DNA of 64,000 nucleotides, from NCBI RefSeq assembly GCF_017377715.1, contig NZ_JAFVMF010000005.1, forward strand, positions 186,001-250,000, given 5' to 3'. Positions 27,234 through 36,548 of the stretch are shown piece by piece. How positions within the stretch are numbered: the stretch's first letter is position 1; the number at the start of each line of letters is the position of its first letter. The translations under genes were made by a program, and so were the position numbers. Source of the stretch: Acetobacter sacchari (GTDB lineage Bacteria > Pseudomonadota > Alphaproteobacteria > Acetobacterales > Acetobacteraceae). The notes beneath the pieces are model-generated. The model was not told the origin of the DNA. It was given only the letters and a program-made list of their open reading frames with translations, and did not search any database.

Positions 27234-28652
27234 ATGGCGGTTCACGCTGTCGCGACAAGAATGCAGGCTCAACTTTCCCGGCCTATATTTCTTGCGCTGA
27301 TATTTTTTCCATTTTCAGCCTTGGCCGTTCTGATCGGCGTCTTTCTTATCCCTCCCTTTCAGACGCCGGACGAGGCGGCGCATTTTCTCCGCGCCGTACA
27401 GGTATCGGAAGGAACTGTGTTCGGTGAAAAAGAGGGGGGGCAGTCCGGCGGGCGTTTGCCTGACCATTTACGGTCGGTTATTTTTGTCACTGATGATCTC
27501 ATAGGACATCCTGAACGGCGCGCTTCGCTCAGCCGTATCGACGACGCATCTTCGGTAACGTGGGGTAATACCTCTGTTTTTATGGGATTTCCCAACACTG
27601 TCACCTACGGCCCCTTGGCGTATGCGCCGCAAGCAGCCGGGGTGGTGACTGGGCGTCTCTTCAGGATGCCTGTTCTACAAACTTTCTATTTGTCCCGTCT
27701 GTTCAACGGTGCTGCGTTCGTTGCGCTTGCGACGGCGGCGATAGCTTTGTGCCAACGCGGCAGACTGTTTCTTCTTATCGTGCTCTTTTTACCGATGACG
27801 ATCCATCTTGCAGCCTCGGTCTCGCAGGATGGTTCTCTGATCGGATTGAGCGCTGTCCTTGCCGCGTTGTTGACACGGCACGAGCGCCGTCACCCGTGGC
27901 CATGGACAGCCTGGGCTGCAGTGGGACTGGGTTTTGGCGTTATAGGCATGGCGAAGCCGCCGGACGTGGCGTTGGCGTTAATCCCGTGTCTCCTGGTCGG
28001 TCGACAAGAATTGCGCAACGCTATGCTTTGCCTTGTCGTTGCGTCCGTTCTGACGGTGGCATGGCTAATCTGGGGAGTCGCGCCGGTCAAAGTTCAACTC
28101 CAATCTGGAGCGGGCTTTTCCGATTTCCTGCAGGCGCACTATGTCCTGTCGCATCCAGTAGGCATGCTGCGCCTGATTTTGCACACGCTTTACGAGAACT
28201 GGCAATTTTACACTGCCGAATTTATCGGTGTGCTCGGATGGCTCGATACGCCGTTTCAATCGTGGTTTTATCGCGTCGCCAAGCAAGTCCTGGTCGTGAC
28301 GTTTCTTCTTGGGTTTTTCGTGCCGCCGGGGGGAGCGACGTCGCGCGACGTCGTTTGGGAAACGTTACGGCGCATCGGAGTCGCCTCTGTGGTCGCGCTG
28401 TCTTGTGTCGGGATTTTTGTCTCTCTTTTTATTATCTGGACGAAGGTCGGAGCGCCGATCATTGATGGTCTTCAGGGGCGGTATTTTCTTCCAGGCGCAT
28501 GTTTCTTGGTGTTAATTCTTCCGCGGTGGCGTCCTATGCGAAGGGCGGCGTACAATATTATTGCACACGATATGTCGCTGATCGGCGCAGTCGTCTGGAT
28601 GACGACGGTGTTGGGTGTATATGCGCGTCTGCTCGCAGTGCGTTTTTGGTGA
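27234..28652 (+). CDS. DUF2142 family polytopic membrane protein (GT-C-like)
   Basis: A 472-residue inner-membrane protein with about ten hydrophobic segments. Start at ATG 27234 (MAVHAVATRM) has AAGGTGG nine bases upstream. Features of DUF2142: first membrane segment ending in LIPPFQTPDEAAHFLRAVQV (the acidic DE pair is reminiscent of GT-C glycosyltransferase catalytic loops), GPLAYAPQAAG, SVSQDGSLI and, near the end, GLQGRYFLPGACFLVLIL. Members often sit in surface polysaccharide loci, so a sugar transfer role is likely but unproven. GC is lower than in rpoD or rpsF. Confidence 0.85.
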   Translation: MAVHAVATRMQAQLSRPIFLALIFFPFSALAVLIGVFLIPPFQTPDEAAHFLRAVQVSEGTVFGEKEGGQSGGRLPDHLRSVIFVTDDLIGHPERRASLSRIDDASSVTWGNTSVFMGFPNTVTYGPLAYAPQAAGVVTGRLFRMPVLQTFYLSRLFNGAAFVALATAAIALCQRGRLFLLIVLFLPMTIHLAASVSQDGSLIGLSAVLAALLTRHERRHPWPWTAWAAVGLGFGVIGMAKPPDVALALIPCLLVGRQELRNAMLCLVVASVLTVAWLIWGVAPVKVQLQSGAGFSDFLQAHYVLSHPVGMLRLILHTLYENWQFYTAEFIGVLGWLDTPFQSWFYRVAKQVLVVTFLLGFFVPPGGATSRDVVWETLRRIGVASVVALSCVGIFVSLFIIWTKVGAPIIDGLQGRYFLPGACFLVLILPRWRPMRRAAYNIIAHDMSLIGAVVWMTTVLGVYARLLAVRFW

Positions 28653-28744
28653 GATGATGCTCTCGTCAGTCGATGGCGCTTTGATTGTCTGCAGGTTGAC
28701 GGGGCGCCGGGTTGCGGTTGTCCTCATATAACGCGAGGGTATTT

Positions 28745-30412
28745 GTGAATAAGACAGAAAAAAAAATAAATAGTCTGCAATTTGATAAAGGAGCAATTTT
28801 TTTTAAATCTGTAATTTCGGGGCGAAGCACCAAGTTCCTGGTGATGTTTTTGTGCCTGACGGCGTTTCTCCTCCCTGTTCTGCGAAAGGGAGGCTGGCAC
28901 GGCGACGATACGGAATATCATATCGATCGCATTCTTTCGACAATTTCAATGTTTCGTGCGGGACAGTTTCCGCAAGTATTTGATTACACGGACAATTTTT
29001 ATTACGGCAATACGTGGAACCTGCTTTATCCGCCGCTGAGTCTGTTGCCTCTAATTATTCCATATTTTGTTTTTGGAGGCGATCTTAACGCTACGGTCAA
29101 ATGTAGCGCCGTTATAATTACGCTCGTTACTTTGGCTGTTTCATTCTATGCGGCGCGTTCGTTCAGGCTGAGAGGGGACGCGCGATGGGTGGCGCCGTGC
29201 CTTTTTTCGTTTTGTCCGTATCTGGCGACGGACCTCTACGGAAGGTTCGAGGTGCCTGAAGCAACGGGTATGTGCTTCATTCCTCTCTTCTTCGCGGGCC
29301 TCATTGACCTGAAGGAATGTGGGAGCGCGGTTAAACTTGGCTGCTCCATGGGACTGTTGTTCCTGTCGAACGTGCCGATCTGCGCATGCGCGGCGTTCGT
29401 AATTGTTGTTTATTCGATATTTTCAGGTGACACTCTGCGGTTTTTGAAAGGGGTGGCGTTCCGCGCAGCGCCTGTCGCCATAGGGCTGTCCGGTTTTTTC
29501 CTGTTCCCGTTCCTGTATGCCTATCTTACGTCAGTGACGCATATGACGATCAGATCATACGTTTTCTTCGATCTGATGTCTCTCAGTTCGGTGTCGATCG
29601 GAAATATTGTTTTTTTGGATAATACGAAAGATGGCGTGCAAAGAGGGCTTGGCGCGCCGCTCGCCCTGCTTCTGATAATATATGTCGCGCGCTGCCTGAT
29701 GAGTCGAAAGCAGATCGACCCCCTGGTTTTGTGTGGACTGGTGCTGGTCTGCATGATCGGGGGCATGGTTCCGTTTCAGGATATCCCGAAATTTCTCTCG
29801 CCCCTGTCGTTGCCGCAATTTCCGTGGCGCTATCTGGCGTATCTCTCGTTCATCGCCTCTTTCGTGGTTCTTTCGAACATGCGGCTAAGATCGTCGCACC
29901 TTGTGGGAATTTTGCTGTTCTCGGTTCTTTGCGCCGTTTCGATCGAAGGCAAACCCGTGCATGACAGAGTCAATCTGAACGCCTACGCCGCTACAGGATA
30001 CCAAGACTACAAGCGCTGGATGACTGATTACGTTCCGGAGGCTGCTTATTCTCGCTCGATGCGCAGCGACGAAATTCGTTCGACGCATTGTCGACTACTG
30101 GGGGTGCGCCTGAACGCCCACGGTTTTCCGGTCTTCCGCCTCTTCTGCGATCAGGAGGAGTGGGTGGGACTGCCAATTCTCGCCTACGACGCGATCAGGA
30201 TGACGACGCCGAACGTCGCGCAGTCGCGGACGGATGGGCGTTTTTCCGTCTTTGCGCCTAAAGGGGAGACCGTCGTGACCTTTGCTTACTCTAGGAGGTT
30301 TCTGGCTCTCTTCGCTGGCGGTCTGCTCGTCTCGGCCGGGACGCTCTTTCTCCTGCTGCGGGCGTGGAGGAATGCCCGGCGAAGTGGCGCGTGCGCCTTG
30401 GTTTCAGCCTGA
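28745..30412 (+). CDS. Polytopic membrane protein, GT-C/YfhO-like; function unknown
   Basis: A 555-residue membrane protein with about ten to twelve hydrophobic segments. GTG 28745 is preferred (AGGG five bases upstream, MNKTEKKINSL) over a TTG eleven codons earlier. The first extracytoplasmic loop after segment one carries WHGDDTEYHIDRIL, an acidic/His motif at the position where GT-C glycosyltransferases keep catalytic Asp. Other features are NLLYPPLSLLPLIIPYF, ATDLYGRFEVPEATG and SLPQFPWRYLAYLSF, which resemble the membrane domain found in proteins labelled 6-pyruvoyl-tetrahydropterin synthase-related or YfhO. AT-rich codons at the 5' end contrast with flanking core genes and suggest transfer. 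Probably works with the DUF2142 protein in glycan transfer (inference). Confidence 0.65.
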   Translation: MNKTEKKINSLQFDKGAIFFKSVISGRSTKFLVMFLCLTAFLLPVLRKGGWHGDDTEYHIDRILSTISMFRAGQFPQVFDYTDNFYYGNTWNLLYPPLSLLPLIIPYFVFGGDLNATVKCSAVIITLVTLAVSFYAARSFRLRGDARWVAPCLFSFCPYLATDLYGRFEVPEATGMCFIPLFFAGLIDLKECGSAVKLGCSMGLLFLSNVPICACAAFVIVVYSIFSGDTLRFLKGVAFRAAPVAIGLSGFFLFPFLYAYLTSVTHMTIRSYVFFDLMSLSSVSIGNIVFLDNTKDGVQRGLGAPLALLLIIYVARCLMSRKQIDPLVLCGLVLVCMIGGMVPFQDIPKFLSPLSLPQFPWRYLAYLSFIASFVVLSNMRLRSSHLVGILLFSVLCAVSIEGKPVHDRVNLNAYAATGYQDYKRWMTDYVPEAAYSRSMRSDEIRSTHCRLLGVRLNAHGFPVFRLFCDQEEWVGLPILAYDAIRMTTPNVAQSRTDGRFSVFAPKGETVVTFAYSRRFLALFAGGLLVSAGTLFLLLRAWRNARRSGACALVSA

Positions 30413-30577
30413 CTCCACGGAAAGTCTTGCTTTCGCTTCCCATCCGTGCTTGATGCGCCATCTTCCCTGCCGGGCGCGTGGCGTCGCCCCGGCTATACCC
30501 GTTGCGCGAGTGCGTCTCGCGCGCCATTGGCGGAACGGTCCGTTGATGTCGGGTTGAAGCAATCCGGAGGGACGTTC

Positions 30578-31057
30578 ATGCCATTGTATGAGACCGTGCT
30601 TATCGCACGTAACGATATCAACCAGCAGCAGGTCGAAGCGGTTGCGGAAGGGATCAAGGCGATCCTCGAAGCCGACGGCGGTTCGATCAAGAAGCAAGAA
30701 TACTGGGGCCTGCGTTCGCTGGCTTACCGCATCAAGAAGAACCGCAAGGGGCATTACATGCTTCTCGGTCTTGACGCGAAGCCGGACGTTCTGCGCGAAG
30801 TCGAGCGTCAGCTCAGCCTCAACGAAGACATCCTGCGCGTGCTGACCCTGCGCGTCGAAGAAATCGACGAAGCGCCGTCCCCCGTTCTGTCCCGCAAGGG
30901 CGAAGAGCGCGGCGAGCGTGGCGGCGGCGGTTTCCGCGGTCCGAAGCCTTCGGGCCGGTTCGAGAGCGGCCGTACGCGTCGTTCCTTCGATGACCGCGAA
31001 GAATACCGCGCCCGTGACGAGCGCGCCGAATCTTCCACCGACAGCGCAGCGGAGTAA
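30578..31057 (+). CDS. rpsF: 30S ribosomal protein S6
   Basis: A 159-residue S6. Start at ATG 30578 has GGAGGG upstream. The ferredoxin-like core occupies residues 1-100 ([44 protein letters not shown]). A Gly/Arg/Glu-rich tail of about 55 residues follows, longer than in E. coli but common in alphaproteobacteria. First gene of the rpsF-rpsR-rplI operon; rpsR begins 5 bases later. Confidence 0.97.
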   Translation: MPLYETVLIARNDINQQQVEAVAEGIKAILEADGGSIKKQEYWGLRSLAYRIKKNRKGHYMLLGLDAKPDVLREVERQLSLNEDILRVLTLRVEEIDEAPSPVLSRKGEERGERGGGGFRGPKPSGRFESGRTRRSFDDREEYRARDERAESSTDSAAE

Positions 31058-31062
31058 TTCGG

Positions 31063-31338
31063 ATGTCCGAAACCAGCGAAGTCAATCCCGCCGGCCGCCG
31101 CACCGCCGTAGGCGCGCGTCGTCCGTTCCACCGTCGCCGCAAGGCATGCCCGTTCTCCGGCGCCAACGCGCCGAAGATCGACTACAAGGACGTTCGTCTG
31201 CTCAGCCGCTTCCTCTCGGAGCGCGGCAAGATCGTCCCGAGCCGCATCACGGCGGTGTCCGCGAAGAAGCAGCGTGAACTGGCCCAGGCCATCAAGCGCG
31301 CCCGCTTCCTCGCCCTGCTGCCCTACATTGTGGGCTGA
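31063..31338 (+). CDS. rpsR: 30S ribosomal protein S18
   Basis: A 91-residue S18, partner of S6 on the 30S platform. The core is clear: [63 protein letters not shown]. An extra N-terminal 20 residues ([19 protein letters not shown]) precede it, as in related acetic acid bacteria. Lies between rpsF and rplI with spacings of 5 and 11 bases. Confidence 0.97.
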   Translation: MSETSEVNPAGRRTAVGARRPFHRRRKACPFSGANAPKIDYKDVRLLSRFLSERGKIVPSRITAVSAKKQRELAQAIKRARFLALLPYIVG

Positions 31339-31349
31339 GGAGACGGAAC

Positions 31350-31925
31350 ATGGCTGCAACTGAAGTCATCCTGCTCCAGCGGGTCGAGCACCTCGGCCAG
31401 ATGGGCGAACTTGTGAAGGTGAAGCCGGGCTATGCTCGTAACTTCCTCCTTCCGCAGGGCAAGGCGATCCGTGCGAACGCCGCCAACAAGGAGCGTTTCG
31501 AGCGTGAGCGCGCTCAGCTCGAAGCGCAGAACATCAAGCGCCGCGAAGAGGCCGAGCGTCTCTCCGAGCGTATGGAAGGTCTGACGGTCGTTCTGATCCG
31601 TCAGGCTGGCGATGGCGGCAACCTCTACGGTTCCGTGTCGACGCGCGACATCGCGCTCGCCACTACCGAAGCAGGCCTGACCATCAACCGTAACCAGGTG
31701 CACTTGCCGCACCCGATCAAGACTCTGGGTCTGTATGACGTTCGCGTCGCGCTGCACCCGGAAGTCGCGATCCACGTCCGCGTCAACGTCGCCCGCTCCG
31801 TTGAGGAAGCCGAGCGTCAGGCGCGTGGCGAGGTCATCGGTACGGAAGACGACGACGAAATCGAGCAGGACGTTTCTGAGGAAACCGCTGTTGAAGCGAC
31901 GACCGAGGAAGAGACCGCCGCCTGA
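31350..31925 (+). CDS. rplI: 50S ribosomal protein L9
   Basis: A 191-residue L9. The N-terminal rRNA-binding domain ([34 protein letters not shown]), connecting helix ([22 protein letters not shown]) and C-terminal domain ([30 protein letters not shown]) are all present, with an acidic tail of about 35 residues. GAGGAG lies upstream of the ATG. Last gene of the operon, followed by a strong terminator. Confidence 0.97.
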   Translation: MAATEVILLQRVEHLGQMGELVKVKPGYARNFLLPQGKAIRANAANKERFERERAQLEAQNIKRREEAERLSERMEGLTVVLIRQAGDGGNLYGSVSTRDIALATTEAGLTINRNQVHLPHPIKTLGLYDVRVALHPEVAIHVRVNVARSVEEAERQARGEVIGTEDDDEIEQDVSEETAVEATTEEETAA

Positions 31926-31951
31926 TTTTTCAGACGATCGAGTTTTCTGGA

Positions 31952-31985
31952 AAAGCCCGGATGAGCAATCGTCCGGGCTTTTTTT
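31952..31985 (+). terminator. Rho-independent terminator of rpsF-rpsR-rplI
   Basis: A 10-bp perfect stem (aaagcccgga 31952-31961 with tccgggcttt 31972-31981), a 10-base loop and a run of seven T. It lies 27 bases after the rplI stop. Confidence 0.93.
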
Positions 31986-32321
31986 GGCGGACGCATAGTC
32001 CGCACAAGCGGAGCGCCAAGCGTTTTTTTGTCCGCTGAAAGCGCAGCTAGTTCTTGTCCTGTTCGCCAGCTAACGCAGTGAATGCAGGCCTTTGTGCGGA
32101 GGCGAGGAGTTCGACAAGGACCTCGCGCCGTGGAGTGATGTTGCTGCGAATTGCGTCGATTGCGGTTCGGCGTAACCGCCGTCGGTTATTATTCACGCAC
32201 GGGTTCCGGCGGCGGCGTGACGACCAATAAGAGCGCGGACGTGCCGTATAACGGAAGCGCGGGCTGTCGAGACGGTTTGTCTTGACGCACGACCGTGAAG
32301 ACTGCAGCCGTAGCTGTCATG
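31986..32321. other. Intergenic region upstream of the antiporter gene
   Basis: No convincing gene. A 43-codon minus-strand frame (32189-32320) has protein-like composition near its end (PLYGTSALLLVVTPPPEP), but no ribosome binding site or recognisable family. The antiporter promoter is presumably here. Confidence 0.4.
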
Positions 32322-33566
32322 GATATGATCAGTATGATCGCCTTGCTGCTGGCGCTCGCCGCGGCCTTCAGCATCGCGAACCACCACACGTTGCGCGTTC
32401 CCGTCACGATCGGCGTCCTGATATTCTCCCTGCTGACGTCGCTGATCGTCATGGCGTTGAATCCGCTGATCCCGGCCTATGACCTGCAGGCGCTGCCCCG
32501 GTCGGTGCTGGGCGCGATAGATTTGCCCGAAACTTTTCTGAACGGCGTCCTTTCGCTCCTGCTTTTCGCCGGCGCCATGCAGGTGAATCTTACGCATCTT
32601 CGGGCGCGTCTGGCCTCGGTGACGGCGCTTTCCATCCTGGCGACCGTTTTGGCGGTCGCGTTTCTGGCGGGGGCCTCTTGGCTGGTGTTTCGTCTGCTTG
32701 GACATGCGCCGCCCTTCATATGGTGCGTCGTGCTTGGGGCCATCATCGCGCCGACAGACCCGGTGTCGGTCGTGGGAATGCTCAAGCGTCTGGGGCTGCC
32801 TGATACCGTGCAGGCGCTTTTCGCGGGTGAGAGTCTGTTCAACGACGGCGTCGGCGTTGTGATCTTCGGTTTGACGATCGAAGTGGCGACTGGCGGTCGT
32901 CAGGATGTTTCGGCGTTCGAGTTTTTGTCGAGTTTTTGCAGGGAGGCTTTGGGGGGCGGAGCTCTGGGAGCTCTGACCGGATGGATCGCGCTTCGTATCC
33001 TGCGCGGGCAGCGTGATCCGCATATCGATCTTCTGACCTCGCTGGCGCTCGCCATGGGAACGTTCAGCATCGCCAGCAAACTTGGCGTTTCGGGAGCGAT
33101 CGCTGTCGTGGTCGCCGGGTTGTGCTTCGGCACGAGCTACAGTCGTTCGGTGTTCGACGAACTGTCGCGTAAGGAACTCGACAGTGCATGGACTCTGCTC
33201 GATGAAGTACTGAACGTGCTGCTGTTCATGCTGATCGGGTTCGAAATACTGGAAATTACGCCGCGCTACTTTTCGCTGGCCGCGACGCTTCTCATCATTC
33301 CCCTGTCGCTCGGGGCGCGTGCGTTAAGTGTTCTGCTGTCGACCTTGCCTGCCCATCTGCGCCACTGGGATCACGGCCGTACGTTCGGTGTGCTCACATG
33401 GGGCGGCATTCGGGGAGGAATATCGGTGTCGCTGGCGTTGGGGCTGCCACCGGGAGAGATGCGGGATCTGCTACTTCCCGTTTGCTATGGCGTCGTCGTG
33501 TTCAGCATCGTGGTTCAGGGGCTGACGATGGAACGAGTGGTAAACAGGCTTTACAGGCAACATTAG
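32322..33566 (+). CDS. Sodium/proton antiporter, CPA1 family
   Basis: An inner-membrane antiporter of about 414 residues with around twelve membrane segments. The start could be ATG 32322 or 32328, or GTG 32295; none has a strong Shine-Dalgarno. CPA1 hallmarks are visible: LLLFAGAMQVNLTHL, the TDPVSVVGMLKRLGLP segment with the conserved Asp, the ion-binding GESLFNDGVGVVIFG and WGGIRGGISVSLALGLP near the C-terminus. There is no long cytoplasmic C-terminal domain, so it resembles bacterial NhaP-type proteins without a regulatory tail. It probably exports Na+ or K+ against protons for pH homeostasis. Confidence 0.9.
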   Translation, partial: DMISMIALLLALAAAFSIANHHTLRVPVTIGVLIFSLLTSLIVMALNPLIPAYDLQALPRSVLGAIDLPETFLNGVLSLLLFAGAMQVNLTHLRARLASVTALSILATVLAVAFLAGASWLVFRLLGHAPPFIWCVVLGAIIAPTDPVSVVGMLKRLGLPDTVQALFAGESLFNDGVGVVIFGLTIEVATGGRQDVSAFEFLSSFCREALGGGALGALTGWIALRILRGQRDPHIDLLTSLALAMGTFSIASKLGVSGAIAVVVAGLCFGTSYSRSVFDELSRKELDSAWTLLDEVLNVLLFMLIGFEILEITPRYFSLAATLLIIPLSLGARALSVLLSTLPAHLRHWDHGRTFGVLTWGGIRGGISVSLALGLPPGEMRDLLLPVCYGVVVFSIVVQGLTMERVVNRLYRQH

Positions 33567-34155
33567 CAATCGGTTTCGTACACTTCGAAGCAAAGCCCAA
33601 CTCCTTGGGTCCAGACGCCGAGTTTCTTTATCTAGTTGCAGCATCCACGCGTTCAGGTGATCTGCCACAGCGCCTGCCGACCGGCCCGTTTCGCGGAACA
33701 CGCCCCACGTGCTTGATCTGGCGTAGGGAGTGGAGAAAGCCGTGGTTTTCTGCTGAATGCTCGTCGGCTTGTGCGACGCTCAAAAATCAGTCGCAGTATT
33801 CGCAATGAGCCTGAATGCAGAGGAGCCCCTTGTCGGGGTATTTGGGGAATTGGTCACGGTTTCGCGTGATCCCGTCTGCGTCGGGTCTATTGCAGGCCTA
33901 CTGCGTGTCGCCAGACGAGTTTGAGACGAAACGGTGGCAGTCGCGGAGAAGCTGGCGTCCGGATTTTTCATTCCATTTCTATGAATCTACGGCTGTGCGT
34001 GGCTGCAGTATTATGGGGAGCCGAAGTGAATCCCGGTGAATTCCCTCATGCGCTTAGCAAACTGCGCCTCTTTACGTCATTTCGCTTCGTCGTAACGATG
34101 GATTAGGGTCCTTCGTCTGGACAGAAGCCAGCGATTCTCAAGGAGACTGGGTGAG
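33567..34155. other. Gene-poor region with short protein-like fragments
   Basis: Nearly 590 bases hold only short frames. One minus-strand frame continuing past the antiporter end has GVFRETGRSAGAVADHL in it. A plus-strand frame starting at ATG 33807 has about 39 codons (LVGVFGELVTVSRDP) and one at ATG 33981 encodes about 41 residues (LWGAEVNPGEFPHALSKL). None is recognised. They may be remnants of decayed genes, or chance. Confidence 0.35.
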
Positions 34156-35379
34156 ATGCGAATCCTCGATCTGATGCTGAGACGATTTATTGATGTCGGA
34201 TCGCTGGAAGTCACCTACCCGGACGGGCTGCGCAAGACGTATGGGAGTATCGGTTCGGGGCCGCACGCGGCCATGACGATTCACACCTCGGACGCCGAGC
34301 GGCGTCTTGTGTTGAATCCGGGATTGGCGTTCGGCGAAGCCTATATGGACGGTGCGATTAGCCCGGATGGATGCGACATATACGCGCTGCTGCATGTTCT
34401 CATGGAGAACGCCATGGCCCCGTCGTCTGGCGGATCTCTGGTCGGGGAACGGGTGGCGTCGTCCGTGCGCTATCTGCGGCGGAGCTGGATACAGTTCAAT
34501 CCAGAAAAGCGATCACGCAGCAACGTCGCTCATCATTATGATCTCGATGGACGGCTGTACCAATTGTTCCTCGACAAGGACCGACAATATTCCTGTGCGT
34601 ATTTTCAGACCGGGCACGAGACCCTCGATGAGGCGCAGGAGGCGAAGAAACGCCATATTGCCGCCAAGCTGAAGCTGGACCGCCCCGGTTTGACGGTGCT
34701 GGACATCGGATGCGGGTGGGGAGGCATGGCGCTCACCCTCGCTCGCGACTACGGAGCGCATGTCGTCGGGATCACGCTGTCTACGGAGCAGTTGCAAACC
34801 GCGCGCGCGCGGGCCGCAGAGGCTGGGTTGTCCGACAGGGTTCGTTTCGAGCTGCTGGATTACCGCCTCTTGCGCACGTGTTATGACCGCATCGTGTCAG
34901 TCGGGATGTTCGAGCATGTTGGCGTTGGCCATTATCGCACGTTTTTCGAGAAGGTCAGGGATAGCCTCAAGGACGATGGCGTCGCCGTGATCCACTCGAT
35001 TGGCCGAAACGACAGTCCTGGCACGACCAATCCCTGGATCGACAAATACATATTTCCGGGTGGGTATTCCCCGGCGCTCAGCGAGACTCTCGCCGCGATC
35101 GAGACGACTGGCCTGTGGGTCACGGATTGCGAGATTCTGAGGCTACACTACGCAAAAACCTTGGAAATCTGGAGGGAGCGTTTCAATGCGCGCCGCGCTG
35201 ACGCAGCCGCCCTCTATGACGAACGCTTCTGTCGGATGTTCGAATTCTATCTGGCCGGAGCGGAGCTCTCGTTCCGCGTACAGGGGCATATGAATTTTCA
35301 GCTTCAGCTTACGCGCGCTATCGATGCGACGCCACTTACCCGCGATTACATGTTCGAGGCTGAAAAACGCTCTTCCTGA
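34156..35379 (+). CDS. cfa: Cyclopropane-fatty-acyl-phospholipid synthase family methyltransferase
   Basis: A 407-residue SAM-dependent enzyme that adds a methylene group across double bonds of membrane phospholipid acyl chains, a change linked to acid and ethanol tolerance. AAGGAG precedes the ATG. The N-terminal lipid-binding part includes LNPGLAFGEAYMDGAI. NVAHHYDLDGRLYQLFLD and QYSCAYFQTG are CFA signatures. The SAM site is VLDIGCGWGGMALTLARDYG, followed by GITLSTEQLQTARAR and the catalytic region SVGMFEHVG, DKYIFPGGY. Length and motif order are those of true CFA synthases. Confidence 0.93.
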   Translation: MRILDLMLRRFIDVGSLEVTYPDGLRKTYGSIGSGPHAAMTIHTSDAERRLVLNPGLAFGEAYMDGAISPDGCDIYALLHVLMENAMAPSSGGSLVGERVASSVRYLRRSWIQFNPEKRSRSNVAHHYDLDGRLYQLFLDKDRQYSCAYFQTGHETLDEAQEAKKRHIAAKLKLDRPGLTVLDIGCGWGGMALTLARDYGAHVVGITLSTEQLQTARARAAEAGLSDRVRFELLDYRLLRTCYDRIVSVGMFEHVGVGHYRTFFEKVRDSLKDDGVAVIHSIGRNDSPGTTNPWIDKYIFPGGYSPALSETLAAIETTGLWVTDCEILRLHYAKTLEIWRERFNARRADAAALYDERFCRMFEFYLAGAELSFRVQGHMNFQLQLTRAIDATPLTRDYMFEAEKRSS

Positions 35380-35445
35380 AGACGCCGTCGTCTGACGCGC
35401 ATCTGGTTCGGGCGACGTCAGAGCGACGCCGCCCGTGTGTAACGT

Positions 35446-36132
35446 TTATTTCGGCGTTTTAGCGCTGGCCTTCGGAGCAGGCAGCGCAGTCGCAGCGAAG
35501 TCTTCGGTAACGAAAACCAGGCCGTTCAGGGCGTCGTCCAGCGCGGCGAGGGCGTCTTTCGCCTGACGTCCCTCGGTGAAGACTGTCGCGCGGTTCACGG
35601 CGCCCTGCGTCGCTGCCAGCGGAGCGAGTGCGACGATGAACGTGGCGTCCTCGCCAACGACTTGCATCGTCTGGGCGGCCTGCTCCGTTTCGCCAGCCTT
35701 CAACTGAGCGTTGGCGCTGGCGACGCTGGCTTTCTTCTCGGGAGCCAGCGTGTCGCTCACGATGAATTCTCCGCCGACCGGCACCCAGTCAGCCGGAGTA
35801 GCGGACGGCGTGTGGCTTGCGGTGGGCGCATGCTGCGGCGCGGTGTGCAGGGCGCTTTCAGCCGCGTTGAATTTTACGCCCGCCTTGTCTGCGGCCTCCA
35901 GACGCTTGCTGGCGTCGTACAGTGCGGGAATTGCAGCGTCCGTGTTGCCGGCGGCGAGCAGATCGTGGGCTTTGAAAATATCGCCGAGGGCTTTCTGCCC
36001 GTCCATCGAGAGGTGACGGAACGCGCGTCCGGCCTTGTACTGCTCCCAATGCGTGCGGATGGAGTCTGCATGAGCGAAGACAGGGGTGAGCGCGAGGCCC
36101 GTGGCGAGCGCCAGTGAAGGAACAAATCGCAT
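35446..36132 (-). CDS. YfdX family protein, exported
   Basis: A 228-residue periplasmic protein. Start at ATG 36132 has AAGGAAG nine bases upstream and gives a signal peptide (MRFVPSLALATGLALTPVFAHA). The YfdX domain follows: helical GRAFRHLSMDGQKALGDIFKAHDLLAAGNTDAAIPALYDASKRLEAA, then WVPVGGEFIVSDT and ALDDALNGLVFVTED. In E. coli yfdX belongs to the EvgA acid-response regulon, and the protein has been described as chaperone-like; exact function remains uncertain. Convergent with cfa. Confidence 0.85.
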   Translation of the reverse strand: MRFVPSLALATGLALTPVFAHADSIRTHWEQYKAGRAFRHLSMDGQKALGDIFKAHDLLAAGNTDAAIPALYDASKRLEAADKAGVKFNAAESALHTAPQHAPTASHTPSATPADWVPVGGEFIVSDTLAPEKKASVASANAQLKAGETEQAAQTMQVVGEDATFIVALAPLAATQGAVNRATVFTEGRQAKDALAALDDALNGLVFVTEDFAATALPAPKASAKTPK

Positions 36133-36548
36133 GTCTGTATCTTCCTTTTTCGTATTCAAAGGCTGCGAGCGCACCGGTCCGGGTACATGATTTCCGACTC
36201 GCAGGGGTGCGCGTAATGACGACGCGGACAATAAATTTAACGATTACGATCGGATCGAAAGACGAACCATCGAAGCGTTCGAATCGATAAATTCGTATTC
36301 GGGGTAGTAATATTGCGGTGCAGCGTCAATGAGCGCCGTCATATATAAATTTGTTTGTAATTATTGATTTTTTCTGTGGATACTATGTCGTAATAAATAT
36401 TGAAATTTCGAAAATTATCGGATGGGAATTGTTTTCGACCAACAGAGGCGATGTTTCCAGATTGTGCGAAGCATCAGGTGAAAGTCGCCGAACGGGCCCG
36501 AAAGGAAAGCGCGCCCGTACGTCGTCTGTTCCCATGCCGGGAGGCTGA
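36133..36548. other. AT-rich intergenic region between yfdX and purK
   Basis: About 415 bases, clearly AT-rich between 36230 and 36440, with no gene seen. It includes the yfdX promoter region on the minus strand and the purK 3' flank. A short inverted repeat (acgggc / gcccgt, about 36493-36520) lies after purK without a T tract. Confidence 0.4.
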
